Below, one piece after another: positions 1-5,562 of a DNA stretch of 11,791 nucleotides. This DNA is from Clavulina sp. PMI_390 (Eukaryota > Basidiomycota > Agaricomycetes > Cantharellales > Hydnaceae): the NCBI GenBank assembly GCA_015039315.1, contig WIDE01000173.1, forward strand, positions 8,728-20,518, in the 5' to 3' direction. Positions within the stretch are counted from its first letter, which is position 1; each line of letters begins with the position of its first letter. A program made the translations under genes and the position numbers. The notes under the pieces are model-generated. The model ran no database searches, was not told the origin of the DNA, and saw only the letters and a list, made by a program, of their open reading frames with translations.

Positions 1-2196
1 GTAGCTCCCACCTTCTCCTCTCCCCGTGTCAATGGCATTTCATCGTCACTTGATCCCCGTCTCTCCGCCGCCCAAATATCGCAGTCTGAGGACTACGCTA
101 CGCTCAGGGCGGACCTCATGAACTCACAATCCGCTATCACTTCTCTTCAAGCCGCTCTCGATGCTGAGCGAGCCAAGACAGCCATACTCGAGACACAGAT
201 CGTGACGGGTCGTGGTCGCGCAACGCAGCTCGGTGAAGATATTGAGAAAGAGCGTCGAACGCGTATCGACGAGAACAAGACGTTTAACGATCGGCTTTTC
301 TCGGTTGAACAGTCGAATCTCCAGTTGAAGAAGTACGATGAGCTGAGCGAGACCTTCAAGACGTTCCAGCGCGAGACGACGGGTGTGATCGATTCATACA
401 AGGCGAATGTCGCTGCGCTGGATAAATACACTCGCGCGCTAGAGGAGAGGTTGAAGAAGCTTGAGACTGCTGCTACCACATCTACGAACGGAAGTGCGAG
501 TGGGAGGGGGAAAGGTGGTGGTGCGCGCTCCAAGCCAGTTTTCGCGGTCGGCACTCCTCCCGCGCCTCGTACTGGCAAGCGCACTCAGCGGGACAATGAA
601 GGGCGAAGCGCTAGTGCCAGTAGTGGGAGTGCTGGAGGTGATGGGGATGAGGGTAACGATGGCCCTGAGGTTGATGAATCCCCTTCGCTCCAGCCCTCCC
701 CTGCCAAACGTCCTCGCGTTGAAGACTCAATGGCGACCTTCGCCGAAACATCGTTCGGTACTGATCCCGGATTGAGCCAATTTGTCGGTGGATCTCGGAT
801 CGGGGATGAAGATGTCCATCTCGACAATGTGCCCGCGACGGGCACGATTGACCCCTCGGCGCTAACTACGACCAGTGCTGCGAACGTGAGCCCCTCGCTA
901 TCCCGCCCCATCGTTCCTCTCCGTCGTAGCACGGCGAGCAAGGAGTCGAGCACCCCGAAGCTCGTTCGGACTTCTGCCTTATCGTTTGGCCAGGCGCTTC
1001 GTCCAGGGAGTACGAGCATGACTACTGGAGGACTCTTGTTCGGTGGAGGTGCTCCGTTCGAATTTGGGTCGCCTAATAATGCTTCAACGCCTGCCATCAT
1101 GCGGAGCGCGCAGTTGCACTTGCCACCAGCAGACCAGTCACTTGACTCGTCATTCGCTGCTGCTGGTTTCCAGTTCCGGCCTGGGTTCTCATTCAACGCG
1201 GGCGATGACGACCATTCCTTCGTCCCACCACTCTCGCGGCCCGACTTTGATGGTTCAGATACCACCAGCGCGATGATCGGCGATGATGAGGATGATGACC
1301 TCGCGATCTCTGCTATGAAGAGCGTCAGAGGTGGTCCCCCCAACGCCGGTCCGAGTGGTATTACAGGTGACGATGTTGACGGTCTCCTCGAGTTTGCCCA
1401 AATCGCCGCATCCCATCCCCATCACGCCATGACAACAGCCCCTTCAAAGTCACCCCAGAAGAGGAAGAACAATAGCAATGATTACGAACCGGCATTCCCT
1501 GTGCCGACACAGACGCGCCGCTACGCTGATGACGAGTTTGGGTACAGCATGCCTGCACGCTCGATGGAGCGCACGGACGAGAACGACACGTCTGTGTCTT
1601 CGTCCCCGCCTGCTACGCGCTACGGAACCGAAGTCGGCCCCGAGATGGCGCGTGCGTACGCAAATGAGCGGTGGGAGGGTGAAGTCGTCATGCCTTTTGC
1701 GTCCGATCTCCCCGTCCAGGCTCGAGCGGCTGCAGCTTCGCCGTCAAAGCAGCGCGCAAAGGGCTTTGGGCTAGGTCCACCTGATCTGACGATGAGCTCT
1801 GATGGAGAGAGGACGCGGGAAGAAGATGATGAGGCGTACAACGCGCTACCTATCGAGGAGCAGATGGCTCTGCCCGCTGGTCCTATGAAGGCTTATGACG
1901 CTGCGCTATTCGGGGTCCCTGGGGAGGAGTTAGCGGGTGCTGTGGCAGCAATGCGAGATACCAGCGCGGCGGGTCCTGCCTCTGGCGAAGCTGTGCGTGC
2001 TGCTAGCACCGTGACTGGTGCCTCAACTTCAGCAGCAGCAGCCATGTCAACGACAACAGCAACCGTTGGGGGAAGCACAGGTCCCGCGGGCCGAGCTGCA
2101 CCTCCGCGTTTGGATAACCCGAGTCCGACACGGTACGGGATGGATAACCCAATGACGTGGGGAGCTAAGCCTCCAAGGGGAAGGGGGCCGTTCTGA
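1..2196 (+). CDS. Coiled-coil, low-complexity, probably nuclear protein of unknown function (5'-partial)
   Basis: The frame is open from base 1 to the TGA at 2194-2196, about 731 residues. The first ATG (118) lies inside a running heptad pattern (LRADLMNSQSAITSL), so it is unlikely to be the start; the true start should be upstream of the window. Roughly nt 100-470 encode a charged coiled coil rich in Glu, Lys, Arg and Leu. After it comes a Gly/Arg/Lys linker and a long Ser/Ala/Pro/Gly-rich, probably disordered region. Basic clusters PAKRPRV (nt 700-720) and PQKRK (nt 1453-1467) resemble nuclear localisation signals. An acidic run (DDEDDD, near nt 1280-1300) follows. A short TRYG motif occurs twice (near 1614 and 2129), the second close to the basic GRGPF C-terminus. 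No catalytic domain is visible. The coiled coil implies self-association or a partner, which is inference. The base composition is CpG-rich, unlike the neighbouring locus. I do not recognise the family. Confidence 0.85.
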   Translation, partial: VAPTFSSPRVNGISSSLDPRLSAAQISQSEDYATLRADLMNSQSAITSLQAALDAERAKTAILETQIVTGRGRATQLGEDIEKERRTRIDENKTFNDRLFSVEQSNLQLKKYDELSETFKTFQRETTGVIDSYKANVAALDKYTRALEERLKKLETAATTSTNGSASGRGKGGGARSKPVFAVGTPPAPRTGKRTQRDNEGRSASASSGSAGGDGDEGNDGPEVDESPSLQPSPAKRPRVEDSMATFAETSFGTDPGLSQFVGGSRIGDEDVHLDNVPATGTIDPSALTTTSAANVSPSLSRPIVPLRRSTASKESSTPKLVRTSALSFGQALRPGSTSMTTGGLLFGGGAPFEFGSPNNASTPAIMRSAQLHLPPADQSLDSSFAAAGFQFRPGFSFNAGDDDHSFVPPLSRPDFDGSDTTSAMIGDDEDDDLAISAMKSVRGGPPNAGPSGITGDDVDGLLEFAQIAASHPHHAMTTAPSKSPQKRKNNSNDYEPAFPVPTQTRRYADDEFGYSMPARSMERTDENDTSVSSSPPATRYGTEVGPEMARAYANERWEGEVVMPFASDLPVQARAAAASPSKQRAKGFGLGPPDLTMSSDGERTREEDDEAYNALPIEEQMALPAGPMKAYDAALFGVPGEELAGAVAAMRDTSAAGPASGEAVRAASTVTGASTSAAAAMSTTTATVGGSTGPAGRAAPPRLDNPSPTRYGMDNPMTWGAKPPRGRGPF

Positions 2197-2608
2197 GTCT
2201 AAGCAAACATTCATGATGGATCATCACCGGTATTTCTACTCTGATACTAGTTTGCAAAGCTGTAGAACATATGCCGTATTGAATCTTGTTTTCTTGATAT
2301 TCTTTGCTCTGACTCGGTGTCTTGCTACTCATGTCATCTCTACTTGTAAATATCATCATCTGATGATAGAATCTTAGCTTTGGTTTGCCTCCATATTCAT
2401 CTTGACTAAATCTGTGCACTCAATCACCTTGGCCAATACAATAACAGAATGTTGGCATGGGTTGTTTTGATAGCAGGAAAGATAAACACAGCTATGGACA
2501 ACATTGGAAATCACAGTTTAATGCCATTAGGAAGGGTGTCCTAAATTCAACAACATTGATTCCACAGTTTGAGAGATGGGGATCAAATGCCATAAAATGG
2601 CACTAATG
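2197..2608. other. Convergent intergenic region (two 3' ends)
   Basis: This 412-bp stretch separates the stop of the plus-strand coiled-coil gene from the stop of the minus-strand WD40 exon, so it should hold both 3' untranslated regions. CpG dinucleotides are present up to about 2325 and then vanish, marking the left edge of the CpG-poor block. No convincing gene, RNA or inverted repeat is visible, and no clear polyadenylation signal can be assigned. Confidence 0.6.
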
Positions 2609-3702
2609 TTATGCAAGCTTGTAGCAATCTGCCCAACCTTTTCCAACTACCATATGGTCACAGTTGAGTACAACTCTGGGGGACATATCCTTGCCAAGGA
2701 AAGCAATGAGCTGGTCATCATAAAGGTTTTTTCTATAGGTTGGAGGGACCCATAAAATGAGTTCACCACCAGTAGTTTTGGGCCAGCCATCCTGGGTCAT
2801 ACAAGCCCAGTTTGGGCCAATTTGGAATGTTTTGGGGTCTTCTTCATTGGGAAGTTGTATCAGTGGTACAAAGGTAGTGATGTTCCAGAGGATAATCTCT
2901 CCATTGCTTGAGGATGAAATAAGGATGGTACCATCAGGAGAAAATGCCACAGAGAGCACATAACCGGTATGACCTTTGAGTGGTTGTCCTTGAGGTGAGT
3001 GGGACTGGAGATCCCACAGCTGGATGGTTTTGTCATAAGACCCAGAAGCAAGGAGTGTGTCATCAGGAGAAAAGGCCACAGAGCACACCCGGTTTGTGTG
3101 ACCCTTGAGCGGTTGTCCTTGAGGTGAGTGGGACTGGACATCCCACAACTGGATGGCTCTGTCATGAGACCCAGAAGCAAGGATTGTGCCATCATGAGAA
3201 ATGGCCACAGTGCATACCAGGTCAGTATGACCTTTGAGTGGCTGTCCTTGAGATGAGTGGGACTGGACATCCCACAGCTGAATGGTTCTGTCATTGGAAC
3301 CAGAAGCAAGGAGTGTGCCATCAGGAGAAAAGACAACAGAGCACACCCGGTTTGGGTGACCTTTAAGTGGCTCTCCATATTGGCATCTGTTTTTGAGAAC
3401 CCAATGCCATACATCCCCTCTACTGTTCCCACTTGCCATCCATTCATTGGAGGAGATGGAAGCATTTAATACCCCTGAGTCACTGGACAATGTATCCCTA
3501 AGAGCTGGCCACTTTTGCAACTGCCCAGAGAGTAAATCTGCCAGCTGGTCAAATTCTTGTGATAGCTGCTTCATTCAAGATGTTGATGGAAGAAATGGAA
3601 TAGCACTGGTATAGATGTGAGGGCACTCAGTGAGATGGGTACCTTAAACATGAATGTAAAATTTAGTGCCTCTTCCAGCTGAGCAACAGTAGTGGGACAC
3701 AG
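2609..3702 (-). CDS. WD40-repeat domain and C-terminal tail of the NLR-like locus (last exon, disrupted)
   Basis: The uninterrupted part (3574-2609, 321 residues) carries five WD40 units of 43 residues: one degenerate, three near-identical (GH...SPDG..LASGS.D.TIQLWD), and one divergent ending in ILWN. The tail contains LWVPPTYR and ends GKGWADCYKLA, the kind of tail I associate with basidiomycete NACHT-WD40 proteins. WD40 repeats form a beta-propeller for ligand or protein binding; five units are fewer than the usual seven per propeller. Upstream, the exon from 3702 reads LEEALNF..KVPISLSA, loses frame by one base near 3620-3624, continues as HIYTSAIPFLPSTS, then meets TGA at 3577-3575. This stretch matches the linker usual between the helical region and WD40, so the ATG at 3574 is probably not a natural start. 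If translated alone from there it would be a soluble WD40 protein. Confidence 0.75.
2972..3358 (-). repeat. Three tandem 129-bp WD40-coding repeats
   Basis: Units 3358-3230, 3229-3101 and 3100-2972 are exactly 129 bp (43 codons) each, with boundaries at the LKG|H junction. By eye the last two differ at about 17 of 129 bases, so identity is roughly 87%. Flanking units (3487-3359 and 2971-2843) are more diverged. High internal identity of WD40 units is known for fungal NLRs of the HET/HNWD type, where recombination between units changes number and specificity. Residues that vary among the three units include those after GH (PNR, TDL, TNR) and the S-x-D position (N, H, Y). Confidence 0.85.
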
Positions 3703-3767
3703 CTGCATGGTGTAAATTAGGATCATTCAAATATGGACAATTACCCATAACAGCTCATATCACATAC
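3703..3767 (-). other. Intron 3 of the NLR-like locus (65 nt)
   Basis: Donor GTATGT begins at 3767 directly after an in-frame CTG codon. A branch-like CCTAAT lies about 15 nt before the acceptor CATGCAG ending at 3703. Splicing is phase 0 and joins the helical region to the LEEALNF stretch. A second AG about 24 nt further on is also in frame, so the acceptor could shift. Confidence 0.6.
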
Positions 3768-4691
3768 CAGGTGACTCTGGGCTTTCAGTTGCATGAGACT
3801 TTTGTGTGGATCTGACCCTGTGACACTCATCACTTCCAGCCAATGCAGAAACTGGTTTGTTGAAAGCAATGATCCAATGGAATCATGTAGTGTGGCACAA
3901 AGAGTATGAGCCTGTGCCGCATGGAATGCCCAAAAGCAGCATGCATAGGAGAGAGCATCCCCAACATGCTTATCTATGAGAGCATGGAGATTCTGTACTT
4001 GGGAATTCAGCTGGGATGATGTTTCTAGCTTGCAAATGTTGAAGTGCAATCCATTTTGCTTGTTCTGCATGGTTTTTAAGCAAAAACAAGCTAAAACATG
4101 ATGGAATGAGGGATCAGTCTGCACATAGGCTTTGGCAATATCTGCATGTTTGAGGTAAGCCATGAATGAAATAGGGACTTTGGCTGTGGTGCTAAGGATG
4201 TCTCTCTCTCCAGCAATAAGGAATGAAAGCAGGGAGAGGATTTTTTCAACCTCATCCTGAATGGCTTGTGGGGCAGAAGGAATTATCCCAGATGCAAGAC
4301 ACTTAATTGAGGTCATGGAGAAATATTCATGAGCAGTTGCAATTGCCCCCAGGATCATTTCCAACACAGGTGATTCAGTTTCCTCAAAAGTGAATGCCAG
4401 CACCATATCATAGAGATCATCCAGTGATAGGAGCTGGAGTTGGAGGACAGCATTAAGCCTTCTCTGTGCATTAACCTCTGTGATCTGGATATAGCAGCAT
4501 GCAGTAAGTGCCCATTGCAAAGGCTCCTCAGACTTCAGAACTAGGTCACATAATGCTTGATGTTCCACTGGTCCAAATGCATTACCAAGAATGGCCGGGA
4601 AGAATGAATTTATGTGATAGTATAGGAATACTTTCTGGCGGATCTTTTTGCCAAGATTGATGTGCTGAATATCCACTCCCAGATCTCTGAC
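3768..4691 (-). CDS. Helical region normally following a NACHT domain (NLR fragment)
   Basis: About 308 codons are open from just after the TGA at 4694-4692 to the splice donor at 3767. Features typical of the part of basidiomycete NLRs between NACHT and WD40 are seen in order: LVLKSEEPLQWALTAC (end of the ATPase module; usually LV.KS.GLFI.A.T.CR), LLSLDDLYDMVL, LEMILGAIATAHEYFSM, a degenerate 'HxSFxxFL' counterpart (KVPISFMAYL), LACFCLKTM...NICKL, and LSYACCFWAFHA followed by FLHWLEVMSV. The only initiator candidate near the 5' end is GTG (4676), which argues against an independent gene. No P-loop, Walker B or sensor motif is present. It lies directly in frame, across a single TGA, with the N-terminal domain. 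Family assignment rests on remembered motif patterns, not a search. Confidence 0.7.
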
Positions 4692-5361
4692 TCACCCTTC
4701 TGAGCTCAATAGACCTTGGGCAGAGAGGCCAACCAAATGCTGTTGAACAAGGGAGCAAAAGAACCAACAATTCTCCTACTCATGGTAACCTTGGTTAGTT
4801 CAATTCACCCTCTAAGTTGACACATATTTCTCACTGGCCAGAATTGGTATTGAACCAGTTGGGCACTAATAATGCGGAACAGGCTGCTGAGATTGTGCAG
4901 AGTAGGCTGGTTGACCAGGTCTTGGGAGGTCTCAAGTGAGGCTGTTCCAAGGAGTTGATTTTGATTGGCTGACAGCTTGACCTTTAGTATGAATCATTGC
5001 AGTTAGTTACAAATAGCTGTCAAAAGATATACTGTACCTCATCATTGGCCTCAGTGGTTCCACCTGCAAGAGCAAACCTGATGACAGAGACACCATGGTT
5101 GCGGCGTCGATCAAGCCTCATCCAGATATCCTTCCTCTTGGGCCGCTGTAGGCGAAGCACTAAGAAGCGATGCCGAACAAGACCACCTACAAGAGGCTCG
5201 GCATATCCATTGACAGAGACTATCCGTGCGTTGTCAAGAGGGTTTTCAAAGTCAATAAAGTTGCACACATTGATCAGCGGCATGGTCATAATAGCATCCT
5301 TTTGGAAGTACGTTTTGATGGACGAGAACGTGTTGGTAGATCGAGTAGACCTGGTAGACAT
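4692..5361 (-). CDS. N-terminal domain of an uncharacterised fungal family (three exons: 5361-5038, 4981-4835, 4775-4692)
   Basis: Spliced phase 0 at each junction, these exons give a continuous 184-residue frame from the ATG at 5361 to the TGA at 4694-4692. Visible motifs are a Ser/Thr-rich start, EPLVGGLVRHRFLVLRL, KDIWMRLDRR, FALAGGTTEANDE (exon 1), LLGTASLE and LFRIISAQL ending FWP (exon 2), and ENCWFFCSLVQQHLVG (exon 3). The way FWP joins ENCWFF across an intron with canonical ends strongly supports the splice model. I associate this motif set with hypothetical proteins of Agaricomycetes of unknown function; that is memory, not a search. The same frame is also open upstream of 5361, with an earlier ATG at 5562 followed by TGA at 5541-5539. 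It is either a short complete gene or the 5' part of the NLR-like pseudogene; the basic LGKKIRQKVF just past the TGA suggests the domain once continued. Confidence 0.55.
4776..4834 (-). other. Intron 2 of the NLR-like locus (59 nt)
   Basis: Donor GTGAGA starts at 4834 after the codon for Pro in FWP. A GAACTAAC branch-like site is visible, and the acceptor GAGTAG ends at 4776. Reading through instead of splicing meets a stop within a few codons. Confidence 0.65.
4982..5037 (-). other. Intron 1 of the NLR-like locus (56 nt)
   Basis: Donor GTACAG starts at 5037 after the GAG codon of ANDE. An AACTAAC branch-like site precedes the acceptor ACTAAAG, which ends at 4982. Splicing is phase 0 and restores the frame into VKLSANQN. 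Confidence 0.6.
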
Positions 5362-5562
5362 CACGGAGCATTGATCAGAGTCAAGATCATTGTTGTTGGG
5401 CTGAAGGGTGAGTGAGGAGTGTGAGGAGTGCCTGGAGAGCAATGGGAGCCGCAAGTGAGGATTGGGATGAAAGACATGTTGAAGCGGATTCGATCCATCG
5501 TCTTCAATGAAGAATTGCTCCTTTACAAGTCCACCGGTTCAGAAGGTGGGCACGGTGGGCAT

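Larger units (their letters stand above)
2341..5100. other. CpG-depleted block
   Basis: Reading base by base I find only about 8 CpG in roughly 2760 bp (near 2965, 3090, 3110, 3349, 3918, 4595, 4639 and 4875). By contrast, CpG is abundant on both sides: 5101-5110 alone holds three. TpG and CpA are correspondingly common. The block covers coding, intronic and 3' flanking sequence alike, so it is not a codon-use effect. The pattern fits cytosine methylation followed by deamination, or RIP-like mutation of repeated sequence; which of these acted cannot be told from one copy. Confidence 0.85.
2609..5562 (-). pseudogene. Decayed NLR-like locus: N-terminal domain + post-NACHT helical region + WD40, NACHT missing
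   Basis: Read 5'->3' on the minus strand, four exons can be traced: 5562 (or 5361)-5038, 4981-4835, 4775-3768 and 3702-2609, with introns of 56, 59 and 65 nt. The order is an N-terminal domain, the helical segment that in fungal NLRs follows the NACHT ATPase, then WD40 repeats. NLRs are intracellular nucleotide-switch receptors used in non-self recognition. Here no Walker A (GxxxxGK[ST]) or other NACHT core motif exists, so nucleotide switching should be lost. Lesions seen: TGA at 4694-4692 with the same frame open on both sides; a 1-nt frameshift near 3620-3624; TGA at 3577-3575; and TGA at 5541-5539 just after the most upstream ATG. All three TGAs fit CGA>TGA. An alternative is two or three separate short genes, with an extra intron from about 3654 hiding the last two lesions. 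I prefer pseudogene because the sequence such an intron would remove reads as conserved NLR coding sequence. Confidence 0.65.

Noticed and set aside
585..1343. 252-codon open frame on the minus strand
   Set aside because: It is the antisense shadow of the plus-strand coiled-coil gene, favoured by its GC-rich codon use.
4582..4770. Alternative minus-strand frame following splicing at GTGAGT (4694) into GYSAHQSW
   Set aside because: It requires an intron of about 20 nt and leads into a frame that ends soon and is unrelated to the clear NLR coding frame.
4835..4865. GGTTCAATACC on the minus strand, a perfect-looking tRNA B-box
   Set aside because: No A-box or acceptor stem lies at the right distance, and the bases are explained as coding sequence of exon 2 (LVQYQFW).
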